Shown: piece by piece, positions 44,905-57,600 of the stretch
Position numbering within the stretch: the first letter of the stretch is position 1
Layout: each line of letters begins with the position of its first letter
Assembly (NCBI GenBank): GCA_033182465.1
Contig: CP137323.1
Coordinates: forward strand, 1,798,001-1,862,000
Length of the DNA: 64,000 bases
Origin: Sanghuangporus weigelae
Taxonomy: Eukaryota; Basidiomycota; Agaricomycetes; Hymenochaetales; Hymenochaetaceae
Reading direction: 5' to 3'
Program-made: the position numbers and the translations under genes
The notes under the pieces: model-generated
The model's database searches: none
What the model was told of the DNA's origin: nothing
What the model saw: the letters and a program-made list of their open reading frames with translations, nothing else

Positions 44905-47178
44905 ATCATTAAGGCCTTTATCTATTCAATATTTCAATCCAGAGGGTCAAGCTATTATTGAATGTAAATAAAATAATTTATTACTCAAGTTTAAAAAATA
45001 CTGATCACTTTTACTTAGCAATTTTAGATGTAAAGAGATTATCATCAGATAACTTTCTTGCATCTTTAGAAAAGCACAATCTGCTTCAGCAAATCAAGGA
45101 TGCTGGAAATGAATGGTTCTCAGAAGTGAAGCTTATGCAGTACTTGAAAAAGAGACAAAAACAGTTTCAAGCAACACGCTCTGTTGTTAGTACTCTTTCT
45201 TTTAGCAATTAAATTTTATAACAACTTATCTTTATCTTTAGGGAAAGTCTCCAAAACTTCTATCTCCAGCAGGACCATATACAACAATTGAAGAGGAAGA
45301 AAAATGTATATATCTTAAAACCTACAGTTTCATATATATTCTTGCTAACTTTCCTACTAGTGTTTGGAAAGATATCTGGAGAGACCAGAATGCATCTCAG
45401 ATGGCTTTATCAAGTACTTGCCAGAGAGGACCATGATCACTTTGAGCATTGGACATGCCAAAAGGAATATGCAGTCACACTGCAGGAGATCAAGGCATAT
45501 TTTGAATACCTTGAGAACTCAGGAGTTACAGGTATGTTGCATCATTGAATGCTATTTTGAGAACTAGGACAATGCTAATGTACATGGAATAGTCTATCGA
45601 GGTCGAGGTCTGACGAAGGATGCTCGGTTCAAACTTCAAGGGTTGCTCAGAGGGATGCCCAGTGCAGACCAACGGATATACAGACAGTGGGCGAAGAGAG
45701 CTGAAGTTGATGATGTACAGGCAGTGTCCGGGTTCATCAAGCATCTCCGGCGTGTAATGGGAATTGGATCGACCGGTGAAGGTCAGAGGTACAACACGCC
45801 CCCTTCATCGAGAGAACGGAGTCTTCAAGGGACATCGATTCATGGATTGAAGAATAACAATCCTGTCTCACCATCTTTGCCCCTGTCACCGACACGCCCC
45901 GGACAAGGGACTGCAACTTCGGCCACGGCCTCGGATTCTGGACGAACCTTCGTGACTCAGCCTCCATCAACACCATTAGCAACTTCACAGCCAAGACCGC
46001 CGGCAGTTGCCCAGAAATCCGAAGTGACCTCTCCAATAAGTCCGAGAGCAGGCAGCAAAGAACCACATTCGGTCGAAGTTTCCGACTCCCAGGCAAGGAG
46101 TCGCAGCCTCTCCATACCAGTCTCGACCACAGTGCCTGGACCGTCACCTACGCACTCATCATCCTCAAGGCCGACACCTCTCACGTCACTTGGCCTTCGA
46201 CCCAAGATAGCCGCTTCCATCAGTGAACCGGTTCCAGAAGCCCAAACTAGTCCCACTGCCGAACTTCGAGGCCATAGCCTTCCAATACCATCCGCAACAC
46301 CTTATAACACAGTTTCCGAATCGGAATCCGCACCCGTGCCTTTGCCATCTCCGCAGCCGAGCGTCGTAACAGAATCGATCAGGCAGCCCGAACAAGATCA
46401 TGAGACAAGCAAAGTAGCGCAGGAACAATTGAACCCGAAGAACGCGGTCCCCCAGACTCAGCCACATAGCCCGAGCTCTCCTAGTTCCGGTCATGTTGAC
46501 AAGACACCTAGTCGGTCGGCGGTGCAGCCTAAAAATGCATCCAAAGCAACCGATCATACGAAGCCCACGCTTCCCGCCTTGCCAGATGATCCGTTCAGAC
46601 TATTCGGAAACCATCCGCTTCGCAGTCGCCCTATTCGGAATGAGCATCAGGTCAGAATCGTTTCGGCTCGCGTCATGAATTATGATGCGGAAGAAGTGCG
46701 CACCGTAGCCTTCGCTGATCCTGTGGTACATGCGCTTGTACAGAATGTACCCGCGGAAACCACGCACAAAGAGACACCTGCTGCACCGAGCGCTATCCAT
46801 CAGACGTTCACAGCGACCCAATGGCCAGACCAGTATGGCTTCGTGATAGCCGGAGGCAGAATACTGGTAGACAATCCTGCCCAGGCGCCAGTGCCAGCGG
46901 CGAAGTTACAAGATGGACAGATAAACTCGGAAAACTCGGAAAAAGAATTGGTGAATAAGTTATCGCGAACCAGATTCAGTGAATCCTCGTCTAACCTCAT
47001 CTTTCAACAGTCACCTCCAATAGCCACCCTTACCCCTGAAGATATCGTCATGAAGACCGAGTACGACGAGAAAGGTGTAGATGACGAGGAGGAGGAGCTC
47101 ATGTACCCAGAGGACGAGGGTTCAGAATATCAGCCCTCAGACATGGAGATCGACGAGCTGGACTCCGATTCCGATTAA
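44905..47178 (+). CDS. Uncharacterised protein with Ser/Pro-rich middle and acidic tail, 5' end unresolved
   Basis: Five exons close in one frame: 44905-44963, 45019-45185, 45242-45305, 45361-45531, 45593-47178 (at least 681 aa); introns of 55-61 nt. The start is not found: the acceptor at 44904 needs an upstream exon of matching phase, perhaps near an ATG at 44832. Residues 1-200 look folded and helical (LSSDNFLASLEKHNLLQQIKDAGNEWF; a Trp/Tyr-spaced segment RMHLRWLYQVLARE). The next 350 are Ser/Thr/Pro-rich and probably disordered. The end is strongly acidic (GVDDEEEELMYPEDE). I recognise no family; a Myb-like reading of the RMHLRWLYQVLA region is only a guess. The exons before 45,560 are AT-rich, the large last exon has host-like composition. 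Confidence 0.6.
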
Positions 47179-47944
47179 CCTCCCGATCGGCCCAGAGAAT
47201 CGAGAGATTGGCTGATGATAACGAGTGCCATTTTACCGGATCATAGCGTCAACAAAGGATTATGGAAGGACTTGTACTGTTAGTTGGTTTATAGGATGAG
47301 GATGGTTCGCGCACAAGTTCGGGCTGTCGGTGACTCGGCGAGCCAAACAAACGAATGTACATATACCAAATCAGGACATGTAGTAGTATAACTCTATCTT
47401 CGTGTACAACTCAAGATTACTTGCTATATTTTCGTGTTTGTTCAGCGTTCAACGCATGCCTACAACATTAGAGACCTCGTATCTAGAACAAAACAGACAG
47501 CCAGGCATAAATACATATCTTTACGGGCAGCAAATCTGCATGTACCCGCGAAGTTTTCTTCAGAAGAGGGTGATGGAAGTAAAGAAGGGAATGAAGGGAG
47601 AGTTGAGATCAAGAAATTTGAGGGCTGTCCGGAGACGAAGGAAGGAAAGAAGGGAAGGAATAGGGGTCGGGGAGAAAAGTTGGAAAGTATAGGGGCTACA
47701 CGGACTACGCCTATCAAAAATTTTTGAAGGAAGCAACGAAAGAAAAGGAGAAAGGAAGGGAGAGGCGAGAAGAAGGGTATTCTAGAATTGGATGCATGAT
47801 ACAAATACAAGAGATATTGCCTGTCAATACTACATCTCTCAGAGAGCTTTAATGTATATAATTGTCCAATCGTGCGGAAATCATGAAAGGACGTATAGAA
47901 CCTTGGAATAGTTCACTGGAATGCGAAGATGATCTTCACTTGCA
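47179..47944. other. Convergent 3' interval
   Basis: 766 bp between two converging genes, with a purine-rich (GGAAG) run at 47,570-47,770. Nothing else seen. Confidence 0.5.
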
Positions 47945-50900
47945 TTACCTCGAGCGCACAGCAGGGGCTTCCTGCGCCTGCTGTGCTAGCCTTGGATCGT
48001 GCTTCCTTTGCCACAATAACTCGGCCCACAATGCATGAGGCGGAATGTGACCGACTAAACAACGAAGTATCTCAAGCCTGTTCGATTACAGAGATTCCGA
48101 AATGTCAGCATAACCCCGATGACAGAATAAAGGAAACATACCAATTTGCCTTTTCTTCGTCCGTGTCTGCGAAGAAGGTAATTTCCTGGTTATTCGGAAA
48201 GACCAAGCGGAAGGAGCGTTCGACACCGTACATGGCGTCGTAATCATCGACATCACGACGTTTCGATGCAACCTCCGGATCCTGATCATCCTCGATGGCA
48301 ATAGCCTTTTTTAGGTCAATTGCAGCCATCGCTCGCTTTGTGACGTCGTTGAAAGCAACCAAGCTGCCGCCAATAACGCGCAGTTGTCTTCGTCGCCATG
48401 TCTAACGACTAGTTAGCACCTGCCCTCTGCGGAATACAAGATCAGATAGAACTTACCGAACAGTCACCACCGAGCTGAGTCAGTACACCTTCATGATAAG
48501 TCTTCTTATGCCAGTCAATAGTCTTCAAACCGCGATGGCATTCGTCTAGACTCTGGGGAAGCTGGTTCGGTGGGAGACCAGGAATCGGAGGAAGCCTGAA
48601 GATCTGAAGCACAATTTCGCCGATCGGTTGAGGTTTCATCGTCCCGCCCACTCCGCCACCCTCCCCAGGAGCCTCAAGACGTTGGCCAATAAGCGGGAAT
48701 GCAGATTCGAATAATCTAGAATCGCAATGTCTCGCGATGTCTTTAAATGCAATAAATGCTCGTGCGAGCGTTCCATCCTGCTTCATATATCTTGCAAGAT
48801 TTTCCTGCATTTCAAAGCGCACAAGCGGTTCTGTCTGAGAACGACCATGCTTGGCGACCTTCGGCTTCTTAGGTGTTCCGCCGAAGAAGCTTCTCACACC
48901 ACGATGCTGTGTGGGTGAGGGAGCAGCTTGAGGTGGCATCGCAGGCGGAGTAATCGCCTTGAACTGCTGAAGAATATGCGGATCCCGCCTGATGTTTACT
49001 GTGAGAGTGAATTCAAGCTTCGAATGTTCGAGTCTACAGCAAGAATAGATCAGTACGCGTTCGAAGAGTGAAATATCATATCTTACAGCTCAAATTCCTG
49101 TTCGATCCGTGCTTCCCGTGTGAGCCGGCATTCTGGAGTCGTGACATAGTGAACACCATTGTTAAGTGTCAGAGTGAACGTTGTGAGCTGTGGTGGAATC
49201 GGCACAGTAAGACCTTTCAGCTTGAGGACTGTAAAACATGATGAGCGAGGAAATAGAACAATGTCAAATAAGAAGGCTGACCTTTGACGAACACCTTGCC
49301 ATGGGCTTTTCCAGGCTTTTCCATAGCACGAATTGCCTTGATTTCTTGATTATACTCATTCTACAATGGTGCTGTCATTAGCAACAATTTTTACAGCTGC
49401 AAGACGATTTACCATGTCACTTGGTCGACGAACAGCTCTCCAAGCCTTATCCTCAATGTCCAAGCTTGGATCTACCTGCGCCATGGCAACTTCCTGAGAA
49501 GACGAAGCATAGACAACGGCGCCATGCTCGCGAAGCTCATAAGTCTTCCATAAGCAAAAGTAAAGGGTTAATATACGGGTGACATAGTCGAAACTATCTT
49601 TTGCACAGACCTTCTTAGGGTCATCCCTCTTTTTGAGTTCGCGTTGAATACTATCTGACAGCATTCCGTCGTCATTGTCGAGGTCTACTCCCAGAACACC
49701 TCCACGTTGATGACGGAGGACGGAAACTCGTCGTTGCGCCGATGCACTCTGAAATAAACATGAGAACCGATGAACGCTTTACTGGCTGACCACTAACCTC
49801 GTTCATCATATCCTCTGCATCGCCCGTGCTCATACTACGCCCCGCACTCGGCCGCTGTCCAGACTTTCGTCTACTCGCCGGAGACTCATCGATCAACTTT
49901 CCTGACGCATCTCGCCTCGGTGGTACGAAATATTCACCAGACTCACGCATTCGCGCCTCTCTGCGTTTCTCGTTGATCATCTCCTCGCGAGTCTGCCGCG
50001 CACTCTTCTCAGGTGTCTTCGGCGGAAGCGGAGGTGGCACGTCTGTGTCCATATCATCGCTTTCTGCAACCGGCTCAGAGGTTGCGAAGACGGTCTGCTT
50101 GAACAAACCGGCAGCTGAGCTAACACCCATTATGGATACCTCCGAAACACTTCGGGATATTGGCGGTCTCTCAGGCGTTGACGTTGTTGGCATAGTTGGC
50201 GGTGGTGCAGTGCCCGAGCGTTGTAAAGGCGGCTTACCGCGAACCGACCCACGCAGGTTCGCAAGCAACTCTGTACTCTCCTCAGTGATGAGTTCCGTGT
50301 CAGTCATGCTGACGTCGGCCTCCTGAGGTGCAACGTCCACCTTTGCCCGAGAATTAGTCCCGACAGAGGGCTCGACACCGCTTGCGATGCTAACATCATC
50401 CACGAGCCTGTCGAGTGCGCTTCGCATGTCCATATCACCAATATCAACTCCTGGCTGGTTGAAGTCGAATGATGAAGATACTGGCGATCGACCAGAAACT
50501 ATCTTTGCAGGCGCAGATGGCGGCCGCTCATCAAAGTCATAGGTACGAGCCCGGCCGTGCTGGCCGACACGAGGTGGAGACGATATAGATGCATCACGAG
50601 TAACGGGCAGACCCTCCACAGGTGGTTGAGGTACCGGTACTGGACCACGCGAAGGACCAGCTGGCGATGGTGGAGCTGGCGAAACTGAAGGAACGACAGA
50701 TGGCCGTACTGGTGCAGGTGCAGGAAGAGAAGGTGATAGTGCTCTTTTTAGCCGTTCTTCTAATGGCGGCCTTGACTGCGGGCGATCTATCTGAGAAGGC
50801 GTTGGAGGCAGTTGAGACAGTTCTTCCACCTCCATCTTGACATCTTCCCTTTCCGCCTCCTCAACCCTGGGCATTGGCGATACCGAGGATGCAAGAGGCG

Positions 50901-53273
50901 GTGTACTGAGCGGACTATAGTTCTCTGCGGAACGTTGCCGACTAAGCTTGCGCAGTACATCTTCCCGGTTTATTCGAGGACTCATACTCCTTCGGCCGTC
51001 AGAGCCAATAAGGCTGCTCGCACTTCCGATTTCACGCTGCGCGTACAGACCATTACTTCTCGGTGAATGAGGCGCAAAATCTGCACTTTGATTCCTGTCG
51101 CCAACGGGAGACGATATTCGTGCTGGACCTTCGTGCTCTATCTCATGAGACCTGGGTGGTTCCGAGCGGATAGCTTCTGTTACTGTCCCTCCCGATCTAC
51201 TTGATTCCGTTCGTTCTCTCTCATGTTCCTGATGAGGAATATCACGATCGTGCGATTCCTCGAAGTCCTCGCGCAAGCGAAGCCCAGAGACAATATTATC
51301 CAGCGATTTATCTGACCTCCCACCGAAAGAGAAGTCCTGTACGTGATCGTATGGTTCCCGCTCCTGTAGCTTTTCGTGGCCGTTATCGCTATACTCAAGG
51401 CCATCCTGCGGAGGAATCTCATGGAAGCTCGCCACGGACGTATTCAAGGAAAGGTCCGGATCAACATTCGCATGCTCGAAGTCGAGTTCTCCGAGCATAT
51501 CAGATGTTTCACTGATTGGTCCGAATACATCTGCGGAATGAGTTTAAGTCGGAATGATTCGAATCACGGATCAAGGATAAACTACATACCATCATTGGCG
51601 AGTTTGCTCTCCTTAGTAGGCCCGCGTGGAGAGCTCGTTCGGACGTCATCCAGATGCAAGTCAAATCTAGGTACGAGAGGGTCCTGAGATTCTTGCTTGA
51701 CACTAGGCACGATTTCTTCCAGTGGACTTGGAGGCATCATTTTAACGTCGAAGTCTTGGCCTGATTCGTGCACCGCTCGTGCACGTTCTGCATGATGAGT
51801 ACGACCAAGAGGAATCCCATCCTCGTCAAGCTCTGTATCAGGTGGAAGTGCCATCTTCCCGTGCGAGCTAGGTCGAGGCGTCTCGAATGACCGAGGGGTG
51901 CGATGGTCTGCATTCACTATTTCTTGTCGCGGTGGTGTAGAGAGGAAGTCATCCTCAGCAGAGAAAGTGGGTGGCGCAAGCTCTAATTGCGGTTCATCAT
52001 GCCGATACGCCCGTACTCGTTTTACGTGATGTGACCGCCCGAGTGGAATACCGTCTTCAGCTCCTCCGGTCATCATATCAACATCCGACACGATAGAAGA
52101 GAGCGATGCTGTATACTGTTCCGGTGTCGGTGGATCGCCGAGGTTATTGGCCTCCTTCAGCATCGATTCTACAAGGCCATTGATGCTGTCATTGAGCTCA
52201 GATGCATCGAAGAACTCCGAAGTTTCGAGCGACACCTCTTGGCTGGAGGTCTGCTGTGGCTCCGGCATTCCATATATGTCTTCATCGTCCGTGTCAAACA
52301 CAGCATCCTCACAGCTGTCACGATCGAACTCAACAACATCGCACCGTTCGTCGAACGTGACCGTCTTGCGACGTTCTCGACGCGGAGGCAAGTCGGCAAT
52401 AGACGTCCCGCTCGCGCCTGCGGATAATGAACGGGAACGCGGGCCTAAGAGACGCGACTTTTGCACGAGCGACGACCGGGCAGGTGAACCTTGCAAAGCC
52501 GACGGCACGGGTGATCGTCTCTCAAAGCCGGGCGAGGATGCAATTCGAGGTGGCGTCGGGTACATCGGGGGTGTTCGGGGACGTTGTTCGCTTCCTCTGC
52601 TGTTCAACGACGAGTCTGTCTCCGTTGTTTCCGGGCTTGTCGAGTCGTCGCCCTTGGTTGGAAACTCGATGGCGATGGGCGCATTCATCTCCACATACTC
52701 CTCCTGCTTCCTTTCCTCGTTCAAGCCCTTGCTTTCCTTCGCTTCCCTTCCTGGATTCAAAAGCTGACGAAATGGACTCCTGGACACAGGATTTTTCTCC
52801 ACCAACCCCTGAAACCCTCTCGACTGACGGCGTCGGTAACCAAGCTCAGTCACGCGTTTCGCGTTCTCGCTTTCCGCCTGTTGGATGAGCGACTCTGGGC
52901 GCGGACGCTTCTCGCCGCTGGCCTTGCGTGCCGTGGGTACTACTGGACGAGTGTAACTGCTGGGTGCGCTGGGTTGTTGACGCGGCCCAAGCTGCGTCTT
53001 GAACGGAGAGCGCGAGACAAGATTGCTGGTGAATACGTGTTTATAGCTGTTGCTCGAGCGACGAGCAACAACACGCGACGGATCCTGCATCCCGGGGTTG
53101 GGACTCGAGGATGACGAAGGCGATAGCTGGTCGCGCTTCGCGATCCGAAGAGGGGTAATCGCGCTGGCCCAGCCTGCGGAGGACTCTTTGAGGATGCTGT
53201 CCTTCATTCTGTCCGCCCTTGGTCGAAGCGGTGTTGAGGGCGAGGCTGAGGAGTGCGGGGGCGGGAGCGGCAT
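47945..53273 (-). CDS. BUD4/anillin-like septum protein with C-terminal PH domain
   Basis: Nine exons: 51590-53273, 49798-51530, 49611-49748, 49413-49544, 49282-49360, 49087-49228, 48457-49033, 48142-48401, 47945-48077 (4,878 nt, 1,625 aa); introns of 49-66 nt. Residues 1-1,100 are long, Ser/Pro/Arg-rich and probably disordered, with repeated DEDGIPLGRTHHAERAR-type segments (two near-copies, about residues 420 and 490). The anillin-homology part follows (KLKGLTVPIPPQ, EHSKLEFTLTVNIRRDPH, GTLARAFIAFKDIARHC). The PH domain begins TWRRRQLRVIGGSLVAFND, includes FRLVFPNNQEITFFADTDEEKANW, and is split by the last intron. Fungal relatives (Bud4, Mid2) bind septins and organise the septum and bud site. 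The start at 53273 was chosen over an upstream in-frame ATG (53390) because the upstream part looks like antisense promoter DNA. Confidence 0.88.
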
Positions 53274-54078
53274 TGCGGGCGCGACGACCGGATGTGAGCT
53301 GAGGAGGATGAGCGTTCTGGACAAAGTGTGTCCCACGATCCAAATACGGACAAGCTCAAAGTCCAACCAACAACACCGCGCGTATGTCACGTGGTCGCGT
53401 TCCCTTTAGCCCCGCTCTCCATTCCATGCCATGCTGCACACAGCGTTCAAGTATACCGCCGTTCATGATGGAGGACTGGGATACCTGTACCCATAGAGTG
53501 CTTGGTGGGCTTCTGCGTGCTACTTGATCCCATCCGTTATGTATCATTGATGCCTGCGACTTCTCTTGCGCATCTTCTTCTCCTCGTGCAGGGTGTTGGC
53601 CGCTTCTGTTTGCCGGATACCAAGCCTTTTCCAGCTGGTGTTGCGTCTGGGCTCGCTCCTTTTGAACCCTTCATATTCAAAGCACGGTTACAGCACGAAT
53701 CCTCGGTCCGGCGCGGCTATATCGGTAGGCTCTACACAGTTGATGGCGACAGAGGCTTCTTTCAACCTGACCCATAGGCATATTTATGGTTTTGATATCC
53801 TTGGCCCACTGTGGCCCCGTGGACTTGAAGGACAGCAAAATAGCACATGCTCGTCGTAATAGTCAATGTGTAGTGCACAGCGCATTAGCTACGAAATCTG
53901 AAGTGGTTGCGCATAATTCTGTGCACTTCAGTAAGTTAGATCCAATTGTATCGAGTCGTTGCCAAGAGTCTGAAGTTGTTGTGCCATATTTGTCCAATCC
54001 AATCACGTGAGCGTTAACCCTCCAAAATTTCGGCCAAATCAAAAGCTTGAGGCAGCCTTATCCTCCCTTGGGTCCGAA
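53274..54078. promoter_or_regulatory. Divergent promoter interval between the BUD4-like gene and KRI1
   Basis: 805 bp with no supported gene. A frame in phase with KRI1 is open from 54007 but lacks an ATG before 54079. Confidence 0.45.
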
Positions 54079-56633
54079 ATGCTTTCCGACACCGAGTCTG
54101 ATGGAGAGACGTTGCAACAACTGACTATAAACGAGCACTTCGCAAAAGCATATGCTCGTAAGAAGGAGCGTGAAGAGCTCGGGAAACGTGTGTCATTTCA
54201 TTCGTATCCTGTTGTTCTCCTCTGTCTTAATCCCATCCTGGCATTTTTGGAATAATTCAGTGAAAGAAAAGTACGGATCTGATGCTGAGATCATTCTCGA
54301 TGAAAGCGAAGACTCGGAGGATACAGATGAAGACGAAGATGGCGAGGAGCTGACTCCTGCTGTCGACGCTGCTATTTTACGGACACTTGCACGGATCAAG
54401 CGCAAGGATCCTGATATATATGATTCTAAGAAGGATGTCTTTGAAGGTGCGTGATTCAATCTCACCACTATGCGTTCAGAATGATACTTATGATAGGGCT
54501 TTAGAGGAGCAGCAGAAGACGAGGAGCTCGTTTTCATTCAATGCGAAGAAGGAAGACAAGGTACGTCGTCAGAGAGTGAATCCCTCAACCTTGCTTACGA
54601 ACTTTCGTTTGTGCTAATTTAGTCCAAACCTCTACACCTACGGCAACACATGCTTCAATCGCAACTCCAATCCACCTCGCGTTCTCCATCGCCAGAACCG
54701 GTAGAACCGTCGCACGCACAAGAACAAGCGGCTCTCCGCAAGGAGACCATCTCGGTCTTTCACTCTGCTGTATCCCAACGTCATACAAATGCAGATGACA
54801 GTGATGATGATGATATTCTTATACCGCGCGAGAAGACCAAAGACGAGATCGAAAGAGAGGAGGAAGAATACCATGCCTTCCTTGCGCGTGAGGTCGGCGA
54901 GGATATCGGCGGACTTGTGAGCGTTGAGCAAGCGGAGGGCTCGTCTGTCGAAGGAGGGAGAATCCAGAGTAATAGAGAGCAGGAGGCTGAACAGGAGAGG
55001 GGAAAACCTGACAAGAAGAGGAAAAAGAAGGGTAAGGAGCGGAAGTCGAAAGAGCAGGAGGATCATGAATTCTTGATGAAGTGCGTGTACTCTCTATACG
55101 TTCCTTTCATTCAGCAAAGATTTATTTATCGCCTTTCGCCCAGCTACATCCTCAACCGCGGATGGATCGACAAGTCTGCGCATCGAGTTCCTAAGTACGA
55201 GGAAGTCACAGGCGCAAAGGGCAAGAAGAGAGGCAAGGCCAATGGAGATGATGACGACGAAGTGAACGACCTGGTACGAGTAGAGATCATCAACAACGGT
55301 GCATCCGACAATGAAGCCGAAATATTTGATGATGAAGAATTCGACGAAGTCGCCGAGACGTTCGAGAGCTCGTATAACTTTCGCTTTGAAGAACCGTAAG
55401 TCCATTCCATACTCACACTCTCTTCTAAAAAAAACTTGTTCTTACATACCCGTTACTAGACACGCTGCTGAAATAGCAACACATCCTCGCGAAATTTCAT
55501 CGACAGTCCGACGAGAGGAGAACCCGCGCAAAGCGGCGAGGGAGCGGAAGAAGCAGCGCAAAGAGGAAAAACTATTGCAAAAGCGGGAAGAAGTGAAACG
55601 ACTGAAGGCGCTCAAAATGAAAGAAATCCGCGAGAAGTTGGAGCGAATTGGGAAGGAAGGCGGGAAGAGTGCGGATGACGAAGGTAAACTTCTTCCCAAA
55701 ACCTTGGAATCTTATACAATGGTGTCTCTAACGCGATCATGTGCCTTTCTTTTTTTTTCTACAGCTCTTCAGCGGCTTGACTTGGAGGGAGACTGGGATC
55801 CAGAGGCACACGATCGACAAATGGCAGGTATTTACGGCGAAGACGAGCCCGAAGGCGAGGAGGGTGACGTAGATCTCGAGAAGCCTATATGGGACGACGA
55901 CATCGACATCGCCGATATCGTCCCACCCGAACCCGAATCTCATCCCGAGGCCGGACCGTCTAAGAAGAGAAAAAAGGACAAGAGAAAGAAGAAAAAGAAT
56001 AGCGATGACGTCGATGAGGAAGGGGACGGCGTGGACGTCGACAAGATGGACGCAGACCTCCCTTCCAACTCCAACTCCAGACTCCCCAAAAAGGTACTCA
56101 ACTCAGAGATGGACGATGTATACGCGCTGGAATTCAACGACCTCGTCGGTGATATTCCTACGCGATTCAAGTACACTCCGGTGCTGCCAGACTCGTACGG
56201 GCTGAGTGCGGCGGAGATCCTCCTCGCCGACGATGCGGAACTTAATAACCTCGTCGGGTTGAGGAAGGTTGCCGCGCCTTATAGGAAAGACCGGGGACGC
56301 GCGTGGGATCCGAAGAGGAATGAGAAGTTGAAGGAGTTTAGGAAGAACTTGGGGGAGAAGAGGGTGGCCGGCGCGACTGGCGGCGGTGATGGTGAAGGTG
56401 GTAGCTTGAAAGGCGAGGGTGAGGGGATGGAGAGGAAGAGGAAAGGGAAGAAGGAAAGACAGAAGGCGAAGTTGGCTACTGCTATCATGTCGGAAGAGGA
56501 TCCATCGTCTATACCCCAGAACGGTAAGGATGGTCGTGAGGAAACAAGGGCGAAAATTGGCGGCGAACCTCCTGCGAAGAAGCGAAAACGCCGGCACAAG
56601 GGGTCGGGGTCTGCTCAAGTGGGCCAAAGTTGA
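54079..56633 (+). CDS. kri1: KRI1 ribosome-biogenesis factor
   Basis: Seven exons: 54079-54187, 54261-54446, 54505-54560, 54623-55080, 55144-55395, 55460-55683, 55765-56633 (2,154 nt, 717 aa); introns of 58-81 nt. Kri1 is a nucleolar protein that works with Krr1 in 40S subunit assembly. Family features: start LSDTESD..LTINEHFAKAYARKKEREEL and KLKEKYG (split by intron 1); repeated acidic blocks (EDSEDTDEDEDGEE); FLMNYILNRGWIDKS (split by intron 4); FESSYNFRFEEP followed by the basic coiled coil AARERKKQRKEEKLLQKREE (Kri1-like domain); and the C-terminal YALEFNDLVGDIPTRFKY domain with a Lys-rich nuclear signal. The ATG at 54079 was chosen because it gives the usual family start. Confidence 0.93.
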
Positions 56634-57012
56634 TTGACGTACCAACAGTCTTTATTCAGTCGCTGTCTATACTGTTTACCATCCGATTAATGCGAGCACT
56701 TTCTCCATCAGCATGTTCTGTTCCTATGCAATGATTGAAATAATCAATAAGATTGGCCTGAAATAGTATTTGTACAACATGCTTCCTGGAGGGCGTATAA
56801 TTACTTTGAACCACACTTCTGCACCGGACTGTGACCAACGAAGCCGATACTCAGAGCCGCCTCAGCTCATAAATCGCAATGCGACACCATCGCGAACGGT
56901 GGGCCGTGCGCGCGATTCTGCGGTTGTTCTAGTTATGAATATCAATCTTGGCCAAATACCGATGAACAAGCTCGCTTGAGAAAGTAAAATCCATCCTCAC
57001 GCTTTCCAGAGT
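56634..57012. other. Convergent 3' interval
   Basis: About 380 bp between KRI1 and the small membrane-protein gene; no gene seen. Confidence 0.5.
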
Positions 57013-57419
57013 TCAGGACTGAGTCTGGCGTGAGTCGAGAATCCTTTGGGCTGCTTCTGCGAGTGCTTTCTCGTCGATCTAAGAACGAAGAGTTGAGTTA
57101 TTACGTAAATCAACCTTTATGGTTTTTAGGTGAACCTCTTTTCCTTCTCGACGAGCAGCTTCTTTCTGCTTTTCCATCTCTGTAACGAGCTGAGAGGATT
57201 TCAGAATAGTGGACACGAGAGAAAACTTGTAAATATTATACCTCTGTGAACATGAAATTAAGAAAGTACTTTTTCATCGAAGAAGTGGAAACACGCACCT
57301 TTCCCTCTTCGCAAGGTTCCTCTGTGAACCTGTACACCCGTAAGGATGCCTAGAGCACCAAAGCCGACGAGACCAAATAGGAGTGTCCTGTGTAGTATGT
57401 CTACGACTGGCATGCGCAT
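57013..57419 (-). CDS. 80-aa single-pass membrane protein, probably mitochondrial; model needs a 2-nt exon
   Basis: Exons on the minus strand: 57299-57419, 57242-57243 (AG), 57136-57189, 57013-57078 (243 nt). Residues 8-30 form one hydrophobic helix (LHRTLLFGLVGFGALGILTG), followed by a basic segment and a charged helix (LVTEMEKQKEAARREGKE; IDEKALAEAAQRILDS). The shape (short N-terminus, HR before the helix, charged tail) resembles small cytochrome-oxidase assembly proteins such as Cox14, but I cannot assign it. The three introns would be 55, 52 and 57 nt. Joining exon 1 directly to the third exon breaks the frame, which is why the two bases AG are needed. The gene is divergent from the protease, 181 bp apart. 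Confidence 0.55.
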
Positions 57420-57600
57420 CGCTGAGAGCACTTGATAACTCGAGGCGAGCAACAAACTGGGGTCCAAAGGGCTGAGTTGACTGCGGGGTGAGTTAAGCAG
57501 TGATGCCCTAAAATGGGAATTTATTATGTAAAATACGGAAGTACTTAACGGTCGCGTGCCGCGTCACTATCACTCAGGCCCTCCTCTCTTCCAGTCTACC
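57420..57600. promoter_or_regulatory. Compact divergent promoter
   Basis: Only 181 bp separate the start codons of the small membrane protein (-) and the protease (+), so both promoters must overlap. No TATA box is obvious. Confidence 0.45.
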
